From Ferrovibrio sp965278975 (GTDB lineage Bacteria > Pseudomonadota > Alphaproteobacteria > Ferrovibrionales > Ferrovibrionaceae), in contig NZ_OZ257126.1 in the NCBI RefSeq assembly GCF_965278975.1, positions 2,852,001 to 2,916,000 of the forward strand: a stretch of 64,000 nt of DNA, written 5' to 3'. The position numbers and the translations under genes were made by a program. The notes beneath the pieces are model-generated. The model was not told the origin of the DNA. It saw only the letters and a program-made list of their open reading frames with translations, and made no database searches. This document shows, piece by piece, positions 25,828 through 34,832 of the stretch (the first letter of the stretch is position 1; every line of letters starts with the position of its first letter).

Positions 25828-27075
25828 ATGAGCGAAGGCACGGGCGGGTCTCGGGGCAGCCGCAAGAAGCTGAGCCACAGCGAGATCGCGCAGGCGATCA
25901 AGGCGCATGAGAATTACCGCAACGGCATCATGGGCGGTCGCCGCGCCATATTGTCGTTCCATGATCTTTCCAATCTGATCCTGTCCGGCGCCAACCTCAG
26001 CGATGCCGATTTCACCGGCTGCGTGCTCTATGGCGCCAAGCTGCAGGATTGCAACCTCGATCGCGCGGTGCTGTTCGGTGCCGATCTGCGCGAGGCCGAC
26101 CTGACCGGCGCCAGCCTGGTGCGCGCCGACCTGCGCGGCGCCTGCCTGCATGGCGCCAATCTCTCCCGCGCCAACCTGTTCGATGCCGATCTGCGCGATG
26201 GCATGATCGCCGAGCGCGACCGCCACGGTAATATCCATGCGCTCGGCTTCGATGTCGGCCCGGCGGAGATGAATGGCGCCAAGATGCGCGGTGCCAATCT
26301 TTCCTCGGCGAAGATGACCGGCTCAGTGGCGACCCATACCGATTTCACCGATGCGATCATGATTGGCGCCAATCTGGTGCGCGCCAACCTTGCCAATGCC
26401 AATCTCACCGGCGCCAATCTAGCCGGCGCCGATCTTTCCGGCGCCACGCTGAAGGGCGCGGCGCTGACCAATGCCGTGATCACCGGCGCCAAGATGCAGA
26501 TGGCTGATCTGACTGGCGCCAATACCGATGGCCTGCTTTCCGACAAGCCGGCGGGCAAGCCACTGGAGGATCTCGGCCTGACCCCGGAGGAAGCCCTGCG
26601 ATTGCATGGCCTGTGGGTCACCAGCGGCGGCAAGGAAGGCAAGCTGACCGATTTCAGTGGCTATGACCTGCGCAAGCTCGGCAGCCTCTACAAGGCGCTG
26701 CTGGTTGGCCTGGTGGCGAACAAGGCAGTGCTGTTCGGCCTCAATATGGAGGGGGCCTTGCTGCAAGGCGCCAAGCTGACAGAGGCCGATCTGCGCAACA
26801 GCAAGCTGGCCCATGCCGATCTACGTGGCAGTAGCCTGAAGGGCGCGAAGCTGGCTCATGCCGATCTACGCGATGCCAACCTGGGGGCATTGGTGGTGGG
26901 TGCCGACCGCTATTTCCCGGCCAACCTGGAAGGCGCCAGCCTGCGCCGCTGTGACCTGCGCGGCGCCAAGCTCAATCGCGCCAATCTGCGCGGTGCCGAC
27001 TTAAGCGAAGCCGACCTCGCCGGTGCGGATCTTGCCGACGCCGACCTCACCGACGCGGTTGGATTTATCCGTTAG
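25828..27075 (+). CDS. Pentapeptide-repeat protein with two repeat blocks (paralogue 1)
   Basis: Protein of 415 aa built of A(D/N)LxG-type pentapeptides expected to fold into right-handed quadrilateral beta-helices. Block 1 covers about 41-233 and block 2 about 273-412. The linker carries LRLHGLWVTSGGKEG (258-271), a variant of the H-x-x-W-x-x-S-x-G-x-x-G motif common in this family; a related AHENYRNGIMGGRRA motif precedes block 1. No signal, TM or enzymatic domain. Its stop codon directly abuts the stop of the convergent cyclase-like gene. A paralogous pair with the same orientation lies at 54334-56615. The function of such proteins is generally scaffold or DNA mimicry; neither is shown here. 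Confidence 0.92.
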   Translation: MSEGTGGSRGSRKKLSHSEIAQAIKAHENYRNGIMGGRRAILSFHDLSNLILSGANLSDADFTGCVLYGAKLQDCNLDRAVLFGADLREADLTGASLVRADLRGACLHGANLSRANLFDADLRDGMIAERDRHGNIHALGFDVGPAEMNGAKMRGANLSSAKMTGSVATHTDFTDAIMIGANLVRANLANANLTGANLAGADLSGATLKGAALTNAVITGAKMQMADLTGANTDGLLSDKPAGKPLEDLGLTPEEALRLHGLWVTSGGKEGKLTDFSGYDLRKLGSLYKALLVGLVANKAVLFGLNMEGALLQGAKLTEADLRNSKLAHADLRGSSLKGAKLAHADLRDANLGALVVGADRYFPANLEGASLRRCDLRGAKLNRANLRGADLSEADLAGADLADADLTDAVGFIR

Positions 27076-28212
27076 TTATTTCTGGCTCGAAAGCTGGCGT
27101 ACATCGTAAAGCCCGGGTTCGGCACCGAAATCGCCAAGCTCCGGTGTGCCAAGTCCCAGCGTGATCGAATCCGCGCCTTCGCGATCAATGGTGATGCGGG
27201 CATTGAAAGCCTGGTGCGAGAAGCCGTGCTTGTCGACGATGCGATAGACGGTGACGCCGTTGCGTACTTCCGTTGCCGAAGTGACGCTGGCGCGGATATT
27301 GGTGATGCGGTAGCCGCCCAATTCCTGGCCGATCAGCGGCTGCATCAGCTTTTCGGCACGGGCAAGAAACAGGATTGTGTCGATATCGCTCTGATTTACC
27401 AATTGATCCGAGGAACGGTTGAACTGCCCGATCAGTACCTGCTGCGACTGTGCCTTGCCGATGATACGGGCGAGGCTGATGGTCACATCGCCGACGATGT
27501 ATTCGAATCCGCGCGGATTGCTGCCTTCCACCTGGTGGTAGGAGAAATGCGGCCCGACGGTGAAGGCGGCGCGCAGGATCGGCACCAGGCGCGGATTGCC
27601 TTTGCGCCGCGCCAGCGCGTTATCGGCCAGGATCAGGAGCAGAGCAATATAGGTACGCAGATCCGCATCCACGCCCTTGGCGCGATTCCAGACATAGAAG
27701 CCATCGCCCACAGTCGAGCGGGCGAGTTCGTTGCGCAGGCCAGCCTCGTTCAGCCGCTTGCTGGCCGAGTTGATCGAGTATTCTAGCGAGGATAACTGGG
27801 CTACCTGTTCCAGCGGCGTATGCTTGGAGAAACCGACAATATCGAACAGCATCACGGCGCGGTTCGCGGTCTCGACCACGGCATAGCGTTTGACCAGATT
27901 CTCGATCATCGCCGGGTTCACGTCGTTGCGGCCCTGGCCGATGGTGAAGGGCACATCCATGGTCAGGGGGCGGATGCCCAGCACCTTGCAGGTTTCGGCA
28001 AAGGTTTTGCTGCCCATCAGGCGGCGGCCGCGGATCAGGCGCTGATATTCCTCGGCATGGCCCAGCACATTGTAGGGAGCAGAGAAGGCGAAGGAAATCT
28101 GATTGCCGTCATGGCTCCAGCCGGCAAGGATGTGCTTGCCCAGGCGCCAGGAAGAATACAGGACGAAATCAATTTCCCGCATTCCCTGTCGGACGGCGTC
28201 AATGTCGCTCAT
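27076..28212 (-). CDS. Divergent class III cyclase-homology protein (paralogue 1)
   Basis: Protein of 378 aa with an internal class III adenylate/guanylate cyclase homology domain (about 115-265). Both metal-binding aspartates are recognisable, D124 in MLFDIVGFS and D170 in TVGDGFYVW. In the region normally reading V-N-x-A-x-R the protein has VTISLAR, so the transition-state Asn is Ile (I245) while the Arg (R249) remains. An unrecognised 100-aa N-terminal domain (WRLGKHILAGW) and a C-terminal DKHGFSHQAFNA motif are shared with the paralogue at 55518-56615. It may be an altered or inactive nucleotide-binding protein. It converges on the pentapeptide-repeat gene with no intervening base. Confidence 0.8.
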   Translation of the reverse strand: MSDIDAVRQGMREIDFVLYSSWRLGKHILAGWSHDGNQISFAFSAPYNVLGHAEEYQRLIRGRRLMGSKTFAETCKVLGIRPLTMDVPFTIGQGRNDVNPAMIENLVKRYAVVETANRAVMLFDIVGFSKHTPLEQVAQLSSLEYSINSASKRLNEAGLRNELARSTVGDGFYVWNRAKGVDADLRTYIALLLILADNALARRKGNPRLVPILRAAFTVGPHFSYHQVEGSNPRGFEYIVGDVTISLARIIGKAQSQQVLIGQFNRSSDQLVNQSDIDTILFLARAEKLMQPLIGQELGGYRITNIRASVTSATEVRNGVTVYRIVDKHGFSHQAFNARITIDREGADSITLGLGTPELGDFGAEPGLYDVRQLSSQK

Positions 28213-28257
28213 GCGCGACGGTTTCCCCTCAGGACTTGTACCGGCTGACGGCCTGGC

Positions 28258-29925
28258 TCACCGAGGCGTTGCCTGGCGAGCCAGGGCTATCAGCGCGCTG
28301 GTTGCGCCGTCATGATGCGGTTCCCGGCTCGGGTCCGTCAACTCCTCCAGGATCGGTCCGGCCAGGCGCTTGCCAAGCTCTACACCCCACTGGTCGAAGG
28401 AGTTCACCCCCCAGATCACGCCCTGGCAGAAAATCTTGTGTTCATAGAGCGCGATCAGCATCCCAAGGTGGTAAGGATCAAGGATCGGCAGGGCAATGAT
28501 GGTGCTGGGCCGGTTGCCGGAGAATACCTTGTGCGGTGCCAGGCTCCTGGCGGCCTCGACATTCATGCCTCCAGCGCGCAGATCGGCCTCGGCCTCTTCC
28601 AGCGTGCGGCCTAGCATCAGGGCTTCGGCCTGCGCCAGCACATTAGCCGTCAGCATGGCGTGGTGCTGACCGAGTGGATAGCGGCTTTCCAGCGGCAGGA
28701 TGAAATCCGCCGGCACCACCGGCGTACCCTGGTGCAGCAATTGATAGAAGGCATGCTGGCCGTTGGTGCCTGGCTCACCGAACACCAATGGTCCGGTAGC
28801 ATAGCCAATGCTGCGGCCCCAGCGGTCGGTGGACTTGCCGTTGCTCTCCATATCGGCCTGTTGCAGATAGGCCGGCAGGCGGCCCAATCCCTGATCGTAA
28901 GGCAGCACGGCCAAGGCATTCAGGCCCAGGAAATTGACATTCCAGATGCCGGCCAGCGCCATCAGCACGGGCAGGTTGCCGATCAACGGTGCGCTCTCGA
29001 AATGCGCATCCATGGCATGGGCGCCTTCCAGCATGGCGCGGAATTTCTCCATGCCGATGCTGAGCGCGATGGGAAAACCGATGCTGGACCACAGCGAATA
29101 GCGGCCGCCAACCCAGTCCCAGAAAGTCAGGCGACGGTCTTCCTGCAGGCCGAAAGCCGCCACGGCCTTCGGCGCGGCGGAGAGCGCGACGAAATGCGCC
29201 GCCCAATCAGCCTTTTCGCCCAGGGCCTGCTGCAACCATTGCCGCGCGCTGGCGGCATTGGTCATGGTTTCCTGGGTGGTGAAGGTTTTGGAAGCGACGA
29301 TGATCAGGGTGCGTGCCGGCTCGCAGCCTTGCAGCACCCGCATCAGATCGGCGCCATCCACATTGCTGACGAATTTCACCTCAAGGCCGGGCTGATGATC
29401 GGCTGCCAGGGCGTCCACCACCATGCGCGGCCCCAGGTCCGAGCCGCCGATGCCGATATTCACCACATGGCGGAAACTCTCGCCGGTAGCGCCGCGCCAG
29501 GTGCCATCACGTACCGCCTGCACCATGGCGGCCATGCGGTCGAGTTCGCCATGCACCTGCTGCACCACATCGACGCCATCAACCACCAGCGTTTCCTCGC
29601 GCGGCAGCCGCAGCGCGGTATGCAGCACGGCGCGGTCCTCGGTGCTGTTGATATGCGCGCCAGCGAACATGCGCTCGCGCCAGTCTTCCAGACCGGCGGC
29701 ACGAGCCAGCTTCAGCAGCAGCGCCAGGCTCTGTGCCGAGATGCGTTGGCGTGAGAGATCGAGCAGCAGATCGCCGTGCCGGAACGAGAAACGCTCGAAA
29801 CGCTTCGGGTCCGCCGTGAACAGCTGACGCAGCGTGATATTACGTTCGGCTGCGGCCTGGGCGGCCAGCGCGCGCCATTCCTCAGTCTGGTCGATGGGCG
29901 GCGATAGGGGAGGCGGCAGGGTCAT
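28258..29925 (-). CDS. pgi: Glucose-6-phosphate isomerase
   Basis: Glycolytic isomerase interconverting glucose-6-phosphate and fructose-6-phosphate, 555 aa, normal length for the E. coli-type enzyme. Signatures seen: GIGGSDLGPRMVVDAL (sugar-phosphate binding), WDWVGGRYSLWSSIG (active-site region) and QGVIWGVNSFDQWGVELGK near the C-terminus. The start lies 3 bp downstream of the stop of pgm, and glpX precedes pgm, so the three form a glucose/glycogen and gluconeogenesis operon. Confidence 0.97.
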   Translation of the reverse strand: MTLPPPLSPPIDQTEEWRALAAQAAAERNITLRQLFTADPKRFERFSFRHGDLLLDLSRQRISAQSLALLLKLARAAGLEDWRERMFAGAHINSTEDRAVLHTALRLPREETLVVDGVDVVQQVHGELDRMAAMVQAVRDGTWRGATGESFRHVVNIGIGGSDLGPRMVVDALAADHQPGLEVKFVSNVDGADLMRVLQGCEPARTLIIVASKTFTTQETMTNAASARQWLQQALGEKADWAAHFVALSAAPKAVAAFGLQEDRRLTFWDWVGGRYSLWSSIGFPIALSIGMEKFRAMLEGAHAMDAHFESAPLIGNLPVLMALAGIWNVNFLGLNALAVLPYDQGLGRLPAYLQQADMESNGKSTDRWGRSIGYATGPLVFGEPGTNGQHAFYQLLHQGTPVVPADFILPLESRYPLGQHHAMLTANVLAQAEALMLGRTLEEAEADLRAGGMNVEAARSLAPHKVFSGNRPSTIIALPILDPYHLGMLIALYEHKIFCQGVIWGVNSFDQWGVELGKRLAGPILEELTDPSREPHHDGATSALIALARQATPR

Positions 29926-29928
29926 GGG

Positions 29929-31554
29929 TTACGTCACCACATCAGGGGCGGCACGGCCAGAACGGCGGCGCAGGCCAAGTTTGCTTTCGGCGAAATCAAT
30001 CAGCGGCTTCAGGCGGGCCTGCACGTCATCCTGCTGGCGCGCCGGATCGGCCTCGAAGCGTTCGAAATAGAGCCGCACCGTGGCGCCTTCGGTGCCGGTG
30101 CCGGAGAGCCGGGCAATGACCCGGGCCTGCTCGCCACAGATCACGCGCAGGCCCTGGGCCTTGGCAATGCTGCCATCAATGGGATCGGTATAGGCGAAGT
30201 CATCTGCCTGGGTGATCACCATGCCATCGATGGCCTGCCCTACCAGGCCCGGCAATGCCTTGGCCAGATCCGCCATTGCCGCCTGCGCGGTGGCGGTTTC
30301 CACGGCTTCGTAGTCGTGGCGCGAATAATAATGCCGGCCATATTGCCGCCAATGCTGCGCCAGGATCGCCGCCACCGGTTCACGCCGCTTGGCCAGCAGA
30401 TTGAGCCAGAACAGCACGGCCCAGAGGCCATCCTTCTCGCGCACATGGTTCGAGGACGTGCCGTAGCTTTCCTCGCCGCAAATAGTAATGCGGCCGGCAT
30501 CCAGCAGATTGCCGAAGAATTTCCAGCCTGTCGGCGTCTCGAAACAGGGAATGCCAAGCTGTTTTGCCACGGCATCGGCGGCACGGCTGGTCGGCATCGA
30601 ACGCGCAATGCCGGCAATGCCCTGGCTGTAGCCCGGTGCCAGCGTCGCGTTGGCGGCCAATACCGCCAGGCTGTCGGAAGGACTCACGGCGATGCCGGGG
30701 CCAAGCACCATGTTGCGGTCGCCATCGCCGTCCGAGGCGGCGCCGAAATCCAGGCCCGGCATCAGGCCCACCAGTTCTTCGGCATGGGCCGGATTGGGAT
30801 CGGGATGGCCGCCGCCGAAATCCGGCAGCGGCACGGCGTTCAGCAGCAGGCTTTCCGGTGCCCCCAGCATGTCCACCAGCACGCGGCGGGCATAAGGGCC
30901 GGTCACCGCATGCATGCCATCATAGCGCATGCGGAAACCGGAGCGCAGCAGGTCGCGGATGGCATCGAAATCGAACAGTGTTTCAAGCAGCGCGGCATGA
31001 TCGGCCACCGGATCGATGATCGAGATGCGCATGCCGCCCAGTATGGTCTCACCCAGACGATCCAGGTCGATATCGGCGGCTTCAATGGTGAGATAGCGGT
31101 CGATTTCCTGGCTGCGGCGGAAGATTGCTTCCGTCACGGCTTCCGGGGCGGGGCCGCCATTGCTGATATTGTACTTGATGCCGAAATCACCCTGCGGGCC
31201 GCCGGGATTGTGGCTCGCCGAGAGCACGATGCCGCCTTGCGCGCCATGAGCCCGGATCACGGCGGAAGCCGCGGGCGTTGAGAGCAGGCCACCCTGGCCG
31301 AGCAACACATGCGCCACGCCATTGGCGGCAGCCAGCCGCAGGATGATCTGTACGGCTTCGCGGTTGAAGAAGCGGCCATCGCCGCCCAGCGCCAAGGTGC
31401 CGCCCTTGAGGTTGTCCTGAGTGTCGAACAGCGATTGCACGAAGGCTTCGAGATAGCCCGGTTGCTGGAATTCACGCACCTTCTTGCGCAGGCCGGACGT
31501 GCCCGGCTTCTGGCCGGCGAAAGGCTTAATCGCAACGCTGTGCATGCTGTTCAT
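29929..31554 (-). CDS. pgm: Alpha-D-glucose phosphate-specific phosphoglucomutase
   Basis: Phosphohexomutase of 541 aa interconverting glucose-1-phosphate and glucose-6-phosphate. The phospho-serine loop VLSASHNPGG, the Mg2+ loop DGDGDRN and the sugar loop CGEESYGTSS are all present, with the PGM1-like opening KPGTSGLRKKV. The start ATG overlaps the stop of glpX as ATGA (31551-31554), showing translational coupling; an ATG three codons later is also possible. Product glucose-1-phosphate feeds polysaccharide and envelope sugar synthesis. Confidence 0.96.
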   Translation of the reverse strand: MNSMHSVAIKPFAGQKPGTSGLRKKVREFQQPGYLEAFVQSLFDTQDNLKGGTLALGGDGRFFNREAVQIILRLAAANGVAHVLLGQGGLLSTPAASAVIRAHGAQGGIVLSASHNPGGPQGDFGIKYNISNGGPAPEAVTEAIFRRSQEIDRYLTIEAADIDLDRLGETILGGMRISIIDPVADHAALLETLFDFDAIRDLLRSGFRMRYDGMHAVTGPYARRVLVDMLGAPESLLLNAVPLPDFGGGHPDPNPAHAEELVGLMPGLDFGAASDGDGDRNMVLGPGIAVSPSDSLAVLAANATLAPGYSQGIAGIARSMPTSRAADAVAKQLGIPCFETPTGWKFFGNLLDAGRITICGEESYGTSSNHVREKDGLWAVLFWLNLLAKRREPVAAILAQHWRQYGRHYYSRHDYEAVETATAQAAMADLAKALPGLVGQAIDGMVITQADDFAYTDPIDGSIAKAQGLRVICGEQARVIARLSGTGTEGATVRLYFERFEADPARQQDDVQARLKPLIDFAESKLGLRRRSGRAAPDVVT

Positions 31555-32501
31555 CGGCGCAACTGGCTGACCAGATCGTGCCGTGCCTGGGTAGCGGCCA
31601 TCAGGATCACGGTATGCAGCCGGACCACGCCACGATGGATCTGCACGCCACGGCAGAGCGGGCCGCTGTTGATGCCGGTGGCGATGAAGATGGCGTCGTC
31701 GCTTTTCACCAGTTCCTGGCCGGAGAGCCAGCGGCTGCTGTCGAGGCCGAATTCTTTCACCTTGGCTGCCTCGTCGTCGCTCTGCGGATCGACGCGGCCG
31801 AAGAATTCACCACCCATGGCGCGGGCGAAGATCGCGGTGATGACACCTTCCGGCGAACCGCCGGTGCCGAACAGCGCATCCACATTGCTGCCGCCATCTA
31901 CCGCCATGAAGGCACCGGCCACGTCGCCATTCTCCTGCAGCATGGTGCGCGCGCCGGCAGCATGGATTTCCTTGATCATGGCGTGGTGCCGCTTGCGGTT
32001 CAGCACGAAGATGCGCAACTCGCTAACAGGCTTGTTCAGTGCATTGGCCAGGGCTTCGAGTTTCTGCTTCACCGGCCAGGCCGGGTCCACCTTGCCCTTG
32101 GCGGCGGCAGGCAGCACCAGCTTGTCCATGTAGAAGCTGGGGCCGAGATCGAACATGGCGCCGCGCGGCGCCAGCGCCATCACCGCCATGGAATTGTCCA
32201 CGCCGTTGGCCATGTTGGTGGTACCCTCGATGGGGTCCACGGCGATTTCGATTTCAGGCTCGCTCTTGCCGATACGTTCGCCGCGATAGAGCAGCGGCGC
32301 GTTGTCCTTCTCGCCCTCGCCGATCATCACCACGGCATTGATGTTGATTTCGCCCAGTGCCTTGCGCATCGCCTCCACGGCGGCGCCATCGCCGGCTTCC
32401 TTCTCGCTGCGGCCAACCCAGTCATGGGCTGCCACGGCCGCCGCCTCGGTCACATGCCGCAGGGCAAAGGGAAAATCGGCACGGGCAAACGGACTCGGCA
32501 T
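31551..32501 (-). CDS. glpX: Class II fructose-1,6-bisphosphatase
   Basis: Gluconeogenic phosphatase of the GlpX family, 316 aa. Metal/substrate motifs are visible as VVMIGEGEKDNAPLL and AVDPIEGTTNMANG. ATG 32501 is preferred because GGAG lies 6 nt upstream; an in-frame ATG at 32513 has no such site. First gene of glpX-pgm-pgi, with all three products acting around fructose-6-phosphate and glucose-6-phosphate. The reaction is removal of the C1 phosphate of fructose-1,6-bisphosphate, with sedoheptulose bisphosphate as possible second substrate in related enzymes. Confidence 0.96.
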   Translation of the reverse strand: MPSPFARADFPFALRHVTEAAAVAAHDWVGRSEKEAGDGAAVEAMRKALGEININAVVMIGEGEKDNAPLLYRGERIGKSEPEIEIAVDPIEGTTNMANGVDNSMAVMALAPRGAMFDLGPSFYMDKLVLPAAAKGKVDPAWPVKQKLEALANALNKPVSELRIFVLNRKRHHAMIKEIHAAGARTMLQENGDVAGAFMAVDGGSNVDALFGTGGSPEGVITAIFARAMGGEFFGRVDPQSDDEAAKVKEFGLDSSRWLSGQELVKSDDAIFIATGINSGPLCRGVQIHRGVVRLHTVILMAATQARHDLVSQLRR

Positions 32502-32604
32502 CAGGCACTCCATCTATCTCGGGCTTCGTTGTTGTCGCCTGGAAATACGGCAAAATTCCGCCCGCGCCAAGACGGGCCAGAGGGTAACAGCGGATTTAAG
32601 GGGG

Positions 32605-33480
32605 TTATTGGTCGAAGCGGCGGCGCCAGAATTCCTGGCTCTGGCGTTCGCCGGCATCGCAGCCCTTGGGGTAGCGGTAGGCGCCCTGGGCGAGTTTCAG
32701 CGGCTGTTGCAACCGCACGGGTGGGCCGGCCTGGCCCCAGTGCCGGGGAACAACGGGGAGGGCGGAGGCGATTTCCAGCACCAGCTTGCGCCGCACCGCC
32801 TCATGGAAGGTATCGAAACTTTCCGCCACTACCACGAAGGAGCCGGGGCCACCGATGACACAGCCTTCATAATACCGGTCCAGGTCTTCCAGCACCGGCA
32901 TGCCCCAGGGATTGGGGCGGTCGTTGATGATCGGCAGGCCATTGATCACGATGCCCTGGGCCAGCGCCTTGTCGCGCGCCAAGTCCACCGGGTCGCCGGC
33001 ATTGTTCGGGCCGTCGCCGGAGATATCCAGCACCTTGCGCAGGCCCTGGTAGGGCGAAGCCTTGAAACGCGGAATGGCGGCATTGATGGCGCCGCTGATG
33101 CTGGTGCGCCGGCCGATACGGATCGGTACGTCCAGCAGCTTGGCCGCCACTGCCCTGGCGCTGGCCATGTCGCCGATCACGGTCCAGTCCAGTACCGTAT
33201 TCTCGGTATAGGCATCGGCCCATTCAAAATAGGAAATCGCGATGCGGCCATGGATGCCGCTGCCGATGGCCTTCACCACCTGCGGATCGACCAGTGCCTT
33301 GGCATAGCCCTCGCGCTGCAATTTGGCTTCGTCGGGGTCGACGCTGCCGGAGATATCGATGGCGAGCAGCAGTTCCAGGTCGACAGCCAGCTTTTCCCCG
33401 GCCGCCCAGGCGGCGGAGGGAAGGAGAAAGCCCGGCGTAAGCAACGCCAGGGTTAAAACCGCAAGCCATCGCCACTGCAT
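32605..33480 (-). CDS. DUF1194 (von Willebrand A-like) exported protein
   Basis: Secreted or periplasmic protein of 291 aa. It has a signal peptide (MQWRWLAVLTLALL..., cleavage near AAWA at about residue 25) followed by a vWA-like domain whose metal-site motif DISGSVD is intact, and the later block DISGDGPNNAGDPVD. This is the DUF1194 family, widespread in Alphaproteobacteria and uncharacterised. ATG 33480 was chosen to place the signal peptide correctly; the open frame runs 20 codons further up. It is divergent from the UbiH-like gene. Confidence 0.87.
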   Translation of the reverse strand: MQWRWLAVLTLALLTPGFLLPSAAWAAGEKLAVDLELLLAIDISGSVDPDEAKLQREGYAKALVDPQVVKAIGSGIHGRIAISYFEWADAYTENTVLDWTVIGDMASARAVAAKLLDVPIRIGRRTSISGAINAAIPRFKASPYQGLRKVLDISGDGPNNAGDPVDLARDKALAQGIVINGLPIINDRPNPWGMPVLEDLDRYYEGCVIGGPGSFVVVAESFDTFHEAVRRKLVLEIASALPVVPRHWGQAGPPVRLQQPLKLAQGAYRYPKGCDAGERQSQEFWRRRFDQ

Positions 33481-33578
33481 GACTCGGAGTCTATACCCGC
33501 CCGCGCCCGGGCGTCCACGACCATTTGCCGCGCCGGCCATGGCTTGGATGCGGCCGCCGCTGCGGCTAAAATCCGGCC

Positions 33579-34820
33579 ATGGCTGAAATCATCCAGACGG
33601 AAGTGGCAATTGTTGGCGGTGGGTTGGCCGGGCTGACGCTGGGCATCGCCCTGGCGCGCCATGGCGTCGATACCCTGCTGATCGACCGCGAGGACCCGGC
33701 CCGTGTGCTGAACGCCGGCTTTGATGGCCGGGTCTCGGCGATAGCCCTGGCTTCCCAGCGGATGCTGGCGGCGATTGGCCTGTGGCGGCATGTCAGCGAA
33801 GCCCAGCCGATGTGGGACATCCGGGTTTCGGATGGCGATTCACCGCTTTTCGTACATTACGACCACAAGGCGCTGGGTCAGGATCCGTTCGGCTGGCTGG
33901 TGGAAAACCGTGTCATGCGGGTGGCGCAGCAGGCGGCCCTGGCCGAATTGCCCAGGGCGCGGCTGCTGGCGCCGATGGGCGTGGTGGCGGTGGAGCGCGG
34001 CGAGCCTGGTTCCGGCGCGCCGGCCAGGCTGACGCTTTCCAACGGTACCGAAGTGCGCGCCCGCCTGCTGGTCGGTGCCGATGGCCGGCAGTCCTTCATG
34101 CGCCAGCAGGCCGGGATCAAGGTGCTGGAATGGAGCTATGCCCAGACCGGCATCGTCTGCACCGTATGCCATCAACTGCCGCATCACGGCGTGGCGCAGG
34201 AACGCTTCCTGCCGGCCGGTCCTTTCGCCATCCTGCCGATGACGGATGATGCCGAAGGCCGCCATCGTTCATCCCTGGTCTGGACCGAACCGACCGAGCG
34301 TGCCAGGGCGATCATGGCCTTGGATGGCGATGATTTCGTTGCCGAGATGCAGCAGCGTTTCGGCGAGCATTTCGGGGCACTTTCCGTGTTCGGCCCGCGC
34401 TGGTCCTATCCACTGACGTTCATGCATGCCGAACACTATATCGATCATCGATTGGCGCTGGTCGGTGATGCAGCCCATGGCATCCACCCGATTGCCGGCC
34501 AGGGCCTCAATCTCGGCCTGCGCGATGTTGCGGCCCTGGTCGAGGCGGTGGTGACGGCGCGTCGTGTCGGCCTCGATCTGGGTCAGCAGGATGTGCTGGA
34601 ATCTTACGAGAACTGGCGCCGGGTCGATACAGCCGTGCTTTCGGCGGTGACCGACGGGCTTACCCGCCTGTTCTCCAACGATATCGCGCCGGTGAAGCTG
34701 GCGCGCGATCTGGGGCTTGGTCTGGTAGAGCGTCTCAAGCCGGCCAAGACCTTTTTCATGCGCCATGCCATGGGCGATGTCGGCAAGCTGCCGAAGCTGC
34801 TGCAAGGCCAGGCGATATAA
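33579..34820 (+). CDS. UbiH/UbiF/COQ6-family FAD hydroxylase (ubiquinone biosynthesis)
   Basis: Flavoprotein monooxygenase of 413 aa. It has the N-terminal dinucleotide fold VAIVGGGLAGLTLGIALARHG and the second FAD motif GDAAHGIHPIAGQGLNLGLRD. Family members hydroxylate the ubiquinone ring at C5, C6 or C1; which position this enzyme serves (UbiH, UbiL or UbiF type) cannot be decided from sequence alone. Alphaproteobacteria often use a single broad UbiL or UbiM enzyme. Divergent from the DUF1194 gene and followed by convergent housekeeping genes. Confidence 0.92.
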   Translation: MAEIIQTEVAIVGGGLAGLTLGIALARHGVDTLLIDREDPARVLNAGFDGRVSAIALASQRMLAAIGLWRHVSEAQPMWDIRVSDGDSPLFVHYDHKALGQDPFGWLVENRVMRVAQQAALAELPRARLLAPMGVVAVERGEPGSGAPARLTLSNGTEVRARLLVGADGRQSFMRQQAGIKVLEWSYAQTGIVCTVCHQLPHHGVAQERFLPAGPFAILPMTDDAEGRHRSSLVWTEPTERARAIMALDGDDFVAEMQQRFGEHFGALSVFGPRWSYPLTFMHAEHYIDHRLALVGDAAHGIHPIAGQGLNLGLRDVAALVEAVVTARRVGLDLGQQDVLESYENWRRVDTAVLSAVTDGLTRLFSNDIAPVKLARDLGLGLVERLKPAKTFFMRHAMGDVGKLPKLLQGQAI

Positions 34821-34832
34821 ATATTAGCTGGC

